From GCA-001856825 sp049965815 (lineage in GTDB: Archaea > Thermoplasmatota > Thermoplasmata > Thermoplasmatales > GCA-001856825): a stretch of DNA of 64,000 nt. The stretch covers positions 4,363 through 68,362 of the forward strand of contig JBMFVV010000007.1 in NCBI GenBank assembly GCA_049965815.1, in the 5' to 3' direction. Of the stretch, positions 41,548 through 49,368 are shown one piece after another (positions within the stretch are counted from its first letter, which is position 1; each line of letters opens with the position of its first letter). The position numbers and the translations under genes were made by a program. A model generated the notes under the pieces. The model was not told the origin of the DNA and made no database searches. It worked only from the letters and a program-made list of their open reading frames with translations.

Positions 41548-42372
41548 GTGCAAGATTCCGTGGAATCGGAGAATCTAGTAGAAACTGCAAAAGAAGTCAG
41601 GAAATCAATTGTCAGAATGACATTCGAGGCAAAAAGTGGCCATCCAGGAGGATCTTTAAGCGCCACAGAAATTCTCACTTACCTATATTTTAAGGAACTG
41701 AATATTGATCCCGCAAACCCTAACTGGCCAGACAGAGATAGATTCGTTCTTTCAAAGGGGCACGCAACGCCTGCGCTTTATTCAGTCCTTTCAATGAGAG
41801 GTTTCTTTGATCAGAGCCTACTCCACGGATTCAGAAAAATCAATTCACTTCTTCAAGGTCACGTAGTAAACCACGTACCTGGGGTGGATATCACAGCAGG
41901 TTCACTCGGTCAGGGTCTCAGTAACGCTATTGGTCTCGCACTTGGGGCCAGAATTGATAAGAAGAATTATAGAGTTTTTGCAATGATAGGAGATGGGGAA
42001 TCTGACGAAGGCAGCATATGGGAAGCTGCTTTATCTGCAGCTCATCTGAAGCTTTCCAACCTGATAGTTTTCCTTGACAGGAATATGATCCAGCTGGATG
42101 GTTTCACGGAAGAAATACTGACCCTTGGCGATCTTGAAGGCAAATTCAGGTCGTTCGGGTGGGCGGCAATCACAATAGACGGTCATTCTTTTTCAGATAT
42201 AGCAAAGGCACTTGAGTGGGCTAAGGAGCAAGAAGGGCCAAAGATGATTGTAGCCAAAACAGTCAAGGGAAAGGGCGTAAAGTTCATGGAGAACAATCCA
42301 GAATATCACGGGAAACCGGTCCCGAATGAGGAAAAATTGAAGGAAGCATTAAGGGATATAGAGGGTGCATAG
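41548..42372 (+). CDS. Transketolase, N-terminal (ThDP/pyrophosphate) subunit
   Basis: 274 residues, the first half of a split transketolase. SGHPGGSLSATEIL near residue 30, DRDRFVLSKGHATPALYSVL, ITAGSLGQGLSNAIGLALGA and the ThDP motif GDGESDEGSIWEAA are present. The start is GTG; GGTGATTTGGGAAG precedes it. It moves two-carbon units in the non-oxidative pentose phosphate pathway, which supplies ribose and erythrose phosphates. It is the first of a tight operon with the C-terminal subunit, transaldolase and a DHH-like gene. Confidence 0.93.
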   Translation: MQDSVESENLVETAKEVRKSIVRMTFEAKSGHPGGSLSATEILTYLYFKELNIDPANPNWPDRDRFVLSKGHATPALYSVLSMRGFFDQSLLHGFRKINSLLQGHVVNHVPGVDITAGSLGQGLSNAIGLALGARIDKKNYRVFAMIGDGESDEGSIWEAALSAAHLKLSNLIVFLDRNMIQLDGFTEEILTLGDLEGKFRSFGWAAITIDGHSFSDIAKALEWAKEQEGPKMIVAKTVKGKGVKFMENNPEYHGKPVPNEEKLKEALRDIEGA

Positions 42373-42375
42373 TAG

Positions 42376-43356
42376 ATGATGATGTCAAATGAACTCTACT
42401 GGCTCCCTGACTTGATAAATAGGTTGGAGAAACAGAGTGTGAGGGAAGCATATGGGAAGACCCTGGTCTCTGTTGGTTCCGATAAAAGTGTCGTTGTACT
42501 GGACGCGGATTTATCAACATCCACTCACACATCCATGTTCCAGAAGAAATACCCAGACAGGTTCTTCAATGTCGGAATTTCAGAGAACAACATGATGGGG
42601 GTTGCATCGGGACTGTCATGGACAGGGAAGAAAGTTTTCGTCTCCTCGTTCGCAATATTTGCAACGGGAAGGGCGTACGACTTTGTAAGGCAGAGCGTCT
42701 GCTATGCGGACAGTGATGTCAGGATAGTTGCCACTCACGCCGGTCTCACTGTAGGGGAAGATGGGGCAACGCATCAAATGCTTGAGGATATAGGGCTTAT
42801 GACTGGCCTTCCAAGGATGCGTGTTCTAGTTCCTTCAGATGCACTTGAGACTGAGCAGATAGTAAGATATGTTTACGAAAACAGGGGCCCATTTTACATG
42901 AGGCTCTCCAGAGAAAAGGTTCCAGTAGTACACACCTCAGAAACTTTTAAGTTTGGGAAAGCCGAAACGATACTGGATGGAGACGATGTCACAATAATCG
43001 CAACAGGCATAATGGTCATTGCGGCCAAGGTTGCTGCATCGTATCTGAAACAAAATGGCGTATCGGCAAGGGTGCTCAATATGTCAACTATAAAGCCAAT
43101 CGACCGCGATGCAATCATAAAGGCAGCTCGGGAAACGGGGAAAATATTAACGGCTGAAGAGCACAGTATTTATAATGGGCTTGGCAGCAGGGTCAGCGAG
43201 GTAGTTGCTGAGAGTTATCCTGTACTGGTGAGGAGGCTGGGTGTAAATGACGTTTTCGGTGAGTCTGGTAAATCATGGGAGCTGATGGACAAATATGGAT
43301 TGAATCCCATGGGAATCGTGAATAGCGTGGAAGAGATGATGAAGGTGACGACATGA
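42376..43356 (+). CDS. Transketolase, C-terminal subunit
   Basis: 326 residues. The pyrimidine-binding domain has LDADLSTSTHTSMFQKKYPDRFFNVGISENNMMGVASGLSW, where the Glu of SENNM is the catalytic ThDP glutamate, then GLTVGEDGATHQMLEDIGLM and the C-terminal regulatory domain ending near DVFGESGKSWELMDKYGL. It starts three bases after the N-terminal subunit stop. The pair forms an active enzyme. Confidence 0.93.
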   Translation: MMMSNELYWLPDLINRLEKQSVREAYGKTLVSVGSDKSVVVLDADLSTSTHTSMFQKKYPDRFFNVGISENNMMGVASGLSWTGKKVFVSSFAIFATGRAYDFVRQSVCYADSDVRIVATHAGLTVGEDGATHQMLEDIGLMTGLPRMRVLVPSDALETEQIVRYVYENRGPFYMRLSREKVPVVHTSETFKFGKAETILDGDDVTIIATGIMVIAAKVAASYLKQNGVSARVLNMSTIKPIDRDAIIKAARETGKILTAEEHSIYNGLGSRVSEVVAESYPVLVRRLGVNDVFGESGKSWELMDKYGLNPMGIVNSVEEMMKVTT

Positions 43357-44021
43357 AATTCTTTTTGGACACTGCAAACATTACAGAGATAGAGGAAGGT
43401 GTTTCCTGGGGATGTGTGGATGGTATAACAACGAACCCAACTTTGATTTCAAGGGAACTGGTAGGTAAGACAGATTTCAAGACGCTTGTTAAAAAGATAC
43501 TTGATTTGGTAGATGGTCCTGTGTCTCTTGAGGTCACTTCTGTCAAGGCTGAAGGAATGATAGCAGAGGCAAAGAAGTTAAAGAAGCTAGGGGACAACGT
43601 GGTTGTGAAAATACCCACAACTGTGGAGGGTCTGAAGGCGCTTAAGGTATTGAAATCACTGAAAATAGAAACCAATGCGACTTTAGTTTTTTCAGTAAAT
43701 CAGGCTCTGATGGTTGCAAAAGCCGGTGCGACCTATTCCTCCCCCTTTGTTGGAAGGTTGGACGACGTCAGTGAGGACGGAATGTCCCTGATAGAGGATA
43801 TCAGGGAAGTCTACGACAATTTCGGGATTGAGACTAAGATTATTGTTGCATCGATCAGGCATCCGGTTCATGTGAGAGATGCGGCACTCATTGGGGCAGA
43901 CATTGCGACAATGCCTTTTGAAGTCTTCAAGAAGTTGATAAACCATCCGAAGACAGACGAAGGGCTCAAGAGATTTCTGGATGACTGGCAGAAGATTGAT
44001 AAGAAAAAACTGATGTTCTGA
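43353..44021 (+). CDS. tal: Transaldolase (TalC/FSA-like short type)
   Basis: 222 residues, the short transaldolase/fructose-6-phosphate aldolase family. MKFFLDTANITEIEEG, GITTNPTLIS, and the Schiff-base Lys86 in VVVKIPTT are present, followed by NATLVFSVNQA and SPFVGRLDD. Related Thermoplasma enzymes are true transaldolases. It overlaps the transketolase C subunit by four bases and the next gene by one base, giving a compact non-oxidative pentose phosphate operon. Confidence 0.93.
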   Translation: MKFFLDTANITEIEEGVSWGCVDGITTNPTLISRELVGKTDFKTLVKKILDLVDGPVSLEVTSVKAEGMIAEAKKLKKLGDNVVVKIPTTVEGLKALKVLKSLKIETNATLVFSVNQALMVAKAGATYSSPFVGRLDDVSEDGMSLIEDIREVYDNFGIETKIIVASIRHPVHVRDAALIGADIATMPFEVFKKLINHPKTDEGLKRFLDDWQKIDKKKLMF

Positions 44022-44836
44022 TGGGAAAGGTTCTTGCAATAGCTAGTCCACCTGACCTAGACGCAGTTGCGTCCGTATACCTCCTAAGGAGGGCTTTAAG
44101 GGATGAAGTGGAAGTAAGATATCTCGATCATAACGTCATAGAAGTATCTGAAGCTGATTACATCCTTGATTCACCTCACGGCAAAGTGCGAATCATGAGA
44201 TTTGACCACCACGATACCAGGGAATGGACCTGTTCCGCTATGAAGGTGGTAGAATACTTCAACTTGGGAAAAGCTGAGAGGAGACTTGCAGAGGCGGTCT
44301 GCTGGCAGGATAATGCAGGGTGGCGTTCTCTAGGGAGGGATGGAATGGATAACCTACTTGATACGGCCCTTAAGAGCTTGATGGTTGCTGGCTACAGACC
44401 TGAACAATTTGATGACATATTCAGGACGATTTTTGATGCGATGATAGTCAAATTTCAAGAGGACGAGAAGGTAGTTTCCCAAATAGAAGAAAACATAATT
44501 TTCAGGAGTAACGGAAATGAGGTGCTCACAGTCAAAGGTGATTTCCCGAAGGATGTCATCTTTCAGAAGTTCGGGCCGGAATTCCTTGTGAAGGTATCAA
44601 AATGGGGGATATCTGTCACAAGGTCAGCAAAATTGCAGGCTCCAGATTTGTCTGATTTCAGGGACGTGGTAGCGGCAATAAGTAGTAGCGGATTGGACCG
44701 ATGGTTCTTTCACCCTCAGGGGTTCTACATAGGTTATTCAATCAATCCGGATAATAGAGAGGAAATTCCGGTGGATCCGGAAGTTTTCTCGAAGGAACTT
44801 CTGGAATTCGTGAAGAAGAAAGCTACCTCTCATTAG
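44021..44836 (+). CDS. DHH-like phosphoesterase-fold protein of unknown function
   Basis: 271 residues. SPPDLDAVASVYLLRRAL near the N-terminus resembles motif I of DHH proteins and MRFDHHDTREW supplies a DHH motif; AVCWQDNAGW could give another metal ligand. No DHHA1 GGGH motif is visible, so it is not a RecJ-type nuclease. The C-terminal part is not recognised. Its ATG overlaps the transaldolase stop by one base, so it is expressed with the pentose phosphate genes; a phosphosugar or nucleotide phosphatase role is conceivable but unproven. Confidence 0.6.
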   Translation: MGKVLAIASPPDLDAVASVYLLRRALRDEVEVRYLDHNVIEVSEADYILDSPHGKVRIMRFDHHDTREWTCSAMKVVEYFNLGKAERRLAEAVCWQDNAGWRSLGRDGMDNLLDTALKSLMVAGYRPEQFDDIFRTIFDAMIVKFQEDEKVVSQIEENIIFRSNGNEVLTVKGDFPKDVIFQKFGPEFLVKVSKWGISVTRSAKLQAPDLSDFRDVVAAISSSGLDRWFFHPQGFYIGYSINPDNREEIPVDPEVFSKELLEFVKKKATSH

Positions 44837-44888
44837 TTTTGTTGACAAAATAAAGAAAAGTTTGATAATATTTGAGCACTACACCGCC

Positions 44889-45764
44889 ATGCAAAAATTC
44901 AAGGACGTCCAGTCTGAGGCACCAGAAAGCAATTACAGGCTCGACAGAGTGGGTCTCACAAATGTCATGAGACCGATTACTGTTCAGAGAAAGAAGAAGA
45001 CAATAACTCTCATACCCACATTCAGGGTTTTTGTCGATCTCCCACCATCAAGGAAGGGAAGCGACCTGTCGAGGGACATAGAGGCAGTGGAGGATGTTGT
45101 GGAGGGAGAGGTAGAAGGGAGAACAAAGGGAATAGAATATGTAGCTGAGCTTATAGTTGAAAAACTGCTGGCAAGGCATCCTTATGCAAGTTCCGCAGAA
45201 GCAGAACTGACTGCCGATTATTTCCTTGAGAGAGCCAATCCAAAAGGAAGAAAGACGACAGAAAGATACCTGATAAAGGGAATGGCTACAAAGAAGGACG
45301 GAGAACGAGCGAGAAGGTATGTGGGGGCAACAGCAACAGGTATAACAGTGTGCCCATCAGCGATGAAAACTGTATCAACACTCATGAACAGGAAGGATGA
45401 CTCTCCGCCATACATATCACACAACCAGAGGAATGACGTTTCTATCACTATGGAGGTTCCAGATGGCTGGGACGTTGAAGTGAATGAGCTCATAGACATA
45501 GCAGAACAATCAATGAGTGCTCCTACCTACGAGCTCCTGAAAAGGGAAGAGGAGGGTATGTTAGTTCTCCAAGCCCACAAGAACCCAAAGTTTGTTGAGG
45601 ATGTTGTGAGAGACGCTATGAAACTCATCGTCAAAAAATTCGCGAAGATGCCGGATGACGTTTCTGTCCGGGTCACCAGCGAAAGTCATGAGACAATACA
45701 TAAGCACAATGCCTATGCTGAAAAATACGGTACTCTCGGGGCACTGAGGAAGGAACTGACCTAA
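44889..45764 (+). CDS. mptA: GTP cyclohydrolase MptA (FolE2/GTPCH-IB)
   Basis: 291 residues. The family opening is DVQSEAPESNYRLDRVGLTNVMRPITV; RYVGATATGITVCPSAMKTV contains the metal-binding Cys and ESHETIHKHNAYAE the C-terminal His-rich segment. Archaeal MptA makes 7,8-dihydroneopterin 2',3'-cyclic phosphate; FolE2-type members also feed archaeosine and folate. I chose ATG 44889 over TTG 44862 because a TTTGATAATATTTG box lies about 25 bases upstream (leaderless). It overlaps the convergent helicase by four bases. Confidence 0.88.
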   Translation: MQKFKDVQSEAPESNYRLDRVGLTNVMRPITVQRKKKTITLIPTFRVFVDLPPSRKGSDLSRDIEAVEDVVEGEVEGRTKGIEYVAELIVEKLLARHPYASSAEAELTADYFLERANPKGRKTTERYLIKGMATKKDGERARRYVGATATGITVCPSAMKTVSTLMNRKDDSPPYISHNQRNDVSITMEVPDGWDVEVNELIDIAEQSMSAPTYELLKREEEGMLVLQAHKNPKFVEDVVRDAMKLIVKKFAKMPDDVSVRVTSESHETIHKHNAYAEKYGTLGALRKELT

Positions 45765-48466
45765 GACCAGAATCTTCTGTTCTTAGCAAATTCCACTTCA
45801 TTTATCAGAATTCTTTCAAGCAGCTCATTTTCTGTCTTTATGGGAACTTCAAGGATTCTCGATGCGCTTTCCGGGCCAATACCATGTGCGGCAAGGACTA
45901 TCAGCGCCCTTTCCTCGTACATTCTCAAAAGATGATATGAAGTTCTGATCTTTCTCATAGTTTCAGCTGACATCTTTTGTGTGTTCTCAATCTCGTAAGG
46001 CTTGATTGGTGCGATCCTCGGGCTGCTGCAGAATATGCACCTTCTATCCTTCAGATCCTGCACCCTGCTTTTGAAAACCCTGTGACAGCTGAGGCAGTAG
46101 AATGCCATCTCCTCAGATAGAAGTCTTTTCTTCACTGCAGAGAGTATGGGTGCCGTGGGCCTTATGGGCATCATCTTTTCCTTAAGGCTGCTCATATAGA
46201 GCTTCGATGAACTGGAGAATGCGTTACTGACTTTGATTGTCATTTCTCCAGTTGAAATCATGTCACTGATGGTGGAGAGGTTTTCAATATCCAGGTAGTC
46301 CCACTTGAACTTCGCCAGTGCCTCATTGAAGAAAGGAGTGTTCCTGTGTGATGAGAATATCCTGTCCATCCTGATTCTTGTAAAATCGCTCTCCTTGGAT
46401 ATAACCCCAAATTTTTTTGCAACATTGATCGTGCTGTACTGAAACGTTTTTGACTTCTCCACAAACCTGTCTATATTCTCGAATTCATCCTTCAGATGCT
46501 CAAGTATATCCACTATCTCTTCCACCCTGTATCTCGTGTTCCCGCTGATCACTATGTGGTATGGCGAATTGTCAAAAAGGAACGACTCCCCATATTTTTC
46601 AGATAACCTGAAGGTGATGATAAGTGCAAGGGTATAATTGGCCTTAGTCCCAGCAGTAAGCTGTAGGACTGTAGTCACCCCTTCCTTCTCTATCTTCAAT
46701 AAACGATCGTTCGCCGCGCTGTGCCTGAAGTTACTTATCTTATCCTTGGTGTATTCATCCAGGTTATCGTCCAGAACATTTTCCCTTCTCTCCCTTCCAA
46801 CTTCCATTGCGATCTCATACGGTACTGGTATTTCTTCGCCAGACCAGCTTGGAGGGACTGAAATGCCCTGAATGAAATCGACGTAGATGTACCTGTCCTT
46901 TATTCCAAGAACCCTCCATGTGCTCCCCTTAAGCGTGAACGTAGACCCTATATCTATCTCTGTTGCCACATACCCTTCATCCAGGAATCCTATGATCTTC
47001 GCCGTACTGGACTCTTTAACAACATATCTCTTCTCATCGGGTATCATCGATATGTTCTCGATGAAGTATTTCAATGTCCTTCCACTCCTGCGTATTTCCT
47101 GAGTCACCGGATCGTACCTTATCACGTATATTGATGATAGAAAAGTCAGGAGTGATACCAGGTCATCTTTTGTAAGATTGCGAAAATTGTTGACACGAGT
47201 GAATATATCGTATGCTTTTTCTAGAGTAATCTGTTTTTCTGAGTGAACCAGGGCCATTATCTGGTTTGCCACAACGATCATAGGATTTTCCCTGATCTTG
47301 ACTTTCTCTATCTGACCCAGTTCCGCGAACTTCGAGATGACGCATCCTTCTTCTGATTCAATCTCATTCATGGCGACTATCTCTCCCTTTGAGATATCGC
47401 CAAGTCTGTGCTTTCCGCGCCCGACCCTCTGCACCAGTCTAATGACCTGCCTCGGTGAATTCACCTGGGCAACGAAGTCAACGCTTCCTATGTCAATGCC
47501 CAGTTCCATGCTTGATGTACATATTATACCTCTCAGCTTCCCCTTCTTGAAGTCATCCTCAATCTTTGTTCTCACGTCCTTGCCAAGGGAGCCGTGATGC
47601 ACATCCACGAGTATATTTTCGTCAACAAGCCTCAGTCTCATCACTATATCTTCCGCCGTTGCCCTTGTGTTGGAAAAAACTATAAACTGTCTGTTTGAAT
47701 TGTACAATTTCATTATGTAATCGACTATCTGTGCATAATTCTCATCAGATCCGATGGCGTCCTTGAAAGAGGGGAGAGCTCCACTGGGCATAGAAACGTT
47801 GATCTTGTACTTCTTTGCTATACCAGCCTTCAGAACCTTGTAGTCGTTGTCAAAGAATATATTTCTTGATACCTCCTCCGGGTTCCCAATTGTTGCAGAA
47901 ATTGCGATTATTTTAAAGTCTGGAGCTATTTCCCTCATCCTTGAGAGTCCTATCATCAGTTGCCATCCGCGTTCATCGTTGAGCAGCTCGTGGACTTCAT
48001 CAATTATCACATACCTGACTGTCCTGAGGTGGTTTCTAATCCTCTTCCCGCTCACTATAAGTTGAAGTGTTTCAGGGGTCGTTATGAGCACCTGAGGCGG
48101 GTGAAGAAGCTGATACCTTCTTTCGCTCTCACTGCTGTCACCGTGTCTCACTCCAACCTCAAGATCAAATGACTTGGCATAGAATTCTATTCTAGAAAGT
48201 ACATCCCTGTTGAGGGCTCTTAGAGGAGTTATGTATATTGCTCCGAATCCCTGTATCCTATCCTTCATCTCACTAAGCTTGAAAAAAACAGGAAGGACCG
48301 CAGCCTCTGTCTTACCGCTGCCAGTCGGAGAGGTAAGAAGAACATTATGGTCCTTCAGAATCTCAGGTATGCCAATTCTCTGAGGCTCAGTGAATTCACT
48401 AAAACCCCTCTCTCTGAGGACATTTAGCAACTTTTCCTCCACTTCCCTATCTGACCCTGCTCGCAT
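45761..48466 (-). CDS. Lhr-like superfamily 2 DNA helicase
   Basis: 901 residues. Helicase motifs: FTEPQRIGIPEIL (Q-like), Walker A SPTGSGKT at 46-53, TPLRALNRD, DEVH at 156-159, SATIGN, SNTRATAE, SSMELGIDIGSVDFV and QRVGRGKHR. The later region includes the winged-helix and beta-rich Lhr-core segments, and near the end FYCLSCHRVFKSRVQDLKDRRCIFCSS adds a four-Cys zinc finger that not all Lhr proteins have. Lhr enzymes unwind DNA and RNA-DNA hybrids in repair. It is divergent from the flavin reductase and converges with mptA. Confidence 0.88.
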   Translation of the reverse strand: MRAGSDREVEEKLLNVLRERGFSEFTEPQRIGIPEILKDHNVLLTSPTGSGKTEAAVLPVFFKLSEMKDRIQGFGAIYITPLRALNRDVLSRIEFYAKSFDLEVGVRHGDSSESERRYQLLHPPQVLITTPETLQLIVSGKRIRNHLRTVRYVIIDEVHELLNDERGWQLMIGLSRMREIAPDFKIIAISATIGNPEEVSRNIFFDNDYKVLKAGIAKKYKINVSMPSGALPSFKDAIGSDENYAQIVDYIMKLYNSNRQFIVFSNTRATAEDIVMRLRLVDENILVDVHHGSLGKDVRTKIEDDFKKGKLRGIICTSSMELGIDIGSVDFVAQVNSPRQVIRLVQRVGRGKHRLGDISKGEIVAMNEIESEEGCVISKFAELGQIEKVKIRENPMIVVANQIMALVHSEKQITLEKAYDIFTRVNNFRNLTKDDLVSLLTFLSSIYVIRYDPVTQEIRRSGRTLKYFIENISMIPDEKRYVVKESSTAKIIGFLDEGYVATEIDIGSTFTLKGSTWRVLGIKDRYIYVDFIQGISVPPSWSGEEIPVPYEIAMEVGRERRENVLDDNLDEYTKDKISNFRHSAANDRLLKIEKEGVTTVLQLTAGTKANYTLALIITFRLSEKYGESFLFDNSPYHIVISGNTRYRVEEIVDILEHLKDEFENIDRFVEKSKTFQYSTINVAKKFGVISKESDFTRIRMDRIFSSHRNTPFFNEALAKFKWDYLDIENLSTISDMISTGEMTIKVSNAFSSSSKLYMSSLKEKMMPIRPTAPILSAVKKRLLSEEMAFYCLSCHRVFKSRVQDLKDRRCIFCSSPRIAPIKPYEIENTQKMSAETMRKIRTSYHLLRMYEERALIVLAAHGIGPESASRILEVPIKTENELLERILINEVEFAKNRRFWS

Positions 48467-48554
48467 TCAGGGAGTGGATGCTGAAAGGCTTAAAAAGGAA
48501 TGCACAAGTAATTTTTCAAGAAAATTATTTAAATGGTATACAACTTGCGCCCTG

Positions 48555-49286
48555 ATGTTGGGAAAGATGGGTCTCAAGTCATTCTCGATCTATGAAATCA
48601 AGGAGCTTACTCATGGAGAGCCAGACAGTCCGAAAATCGTGAGCTTCAAGATGAGACCGATCGATGGGCATAAATTTGATTTCGTCCCGGGGATGTTTTC
48701 GTCCCTGTTCCTAAACCCAAACGATAAACTGTTCCGTTCATACTCCATTGCATCCTCCCCTGATGAAGATCACATGGAATTCATGATAGAGATGATTAAT
48801 GGCAGGTTCACCAGCCAGCTTGCCAATCTCAAGGTAGGTGACGAAATATTTGTCTCAGAACCCAGAGGTGCATTCACATATCAGCCAGACGCTCAGCACA
48901 GTGATCTGTTTCTCGCAGCTGGAATTGGCATCGCTCCTTTCTTCTCCATGCTGAGATACCTCAAGAGTAAGAATCTGAAAAGAAATATCTATATGTTTTA
49001 CAGTATAAAACACAAGGATGACATAGTCAATCCCTCCGAACTGCAGTCATACGCAGAACTTGGCTTGAAACTTGTATATACCGTCACAAGGGACCCTGCG
49101 GATAGCGACTGGAATGGCGAAAGGGGCAGGATCAACGTGCAAATGATTAAAAATCATGTAGAAGAGTTTGCCTCCAGCACTGTATATTTATGCGGTGGCA
49201 TAAAGTTCGTGAAGGATATCGTTGAGGAGCTAAAATCTGAAGGAATCGGGGACGAACAGATAAAGAGAGACATCTGGGGCGAATGA
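48555..49286 (+). CDS. FAD/NAD(P)-binding oxidoreductase (ferredoxin reductase-like)
   Basis: 243 residues. An FNR-type FAD domain (LFRSYSIASSPDED, with the Arg-x-Tyr-Ser FAD motif, and GRFTSQLANLKVGDEIFVSEPRGAF) is followed by an NAD(P) domain (LFLAAGIGIAPFFSMLRYL, YSIKHKDDIV, VYLCGGIKFVKDIV). It has no ferredoxin domain, so a separate electron partner is needed. A longer frame from 48390 would overlap the helicase start; I chose ATG 48555 because ATTATTTAAATGG lies about 28 bases upstream; ATG 48567 is an alternative. It could be a ferredoxin-NADP reductase or flavin reductase. Confidence 0.82.
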   Translation: MLGKMGLKSFSIYEIKELTHGEPDSPKIVSFKMRPIDGHKFDFVPGMFSSLFLNPNDKLFRSYSIASSPDEDHMEFMIEMINGRFTSQLANLKVGDEIFVSEPRGAFTYQPDAQHSDLFLAAGIGIAPFFSMLRYLKSKNLKRNIYMFYSIKHKDDIVNPSELQSYAELGLKLVYTVTRDPADSDWNGERGRINVQMIKNHVEEFASSTVYLCGGIKFVKDIVEELKSEGIGDEQIKRDIWGE

Positions 49287-49338
49287 GCTAATTATAAGCG
49301 CTATTGGGAATTGTAACCTCTTAAAAATTGGAAGAAAG

Positions 49339-49356
49339 TAAAAAAATAAAAAAAAG
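49339..49356 (-). terminator. T-rich terminator of the peptide-binding protein gene
   Basis: The reverse strand reads CTTTTTTTTATTTTTTTA just past the stop of the binding-protein gene, a strong archaeal U-tract terminator. Confidence 0.65.
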
Positions 49357-49368
49357 TGAAATTGTTGT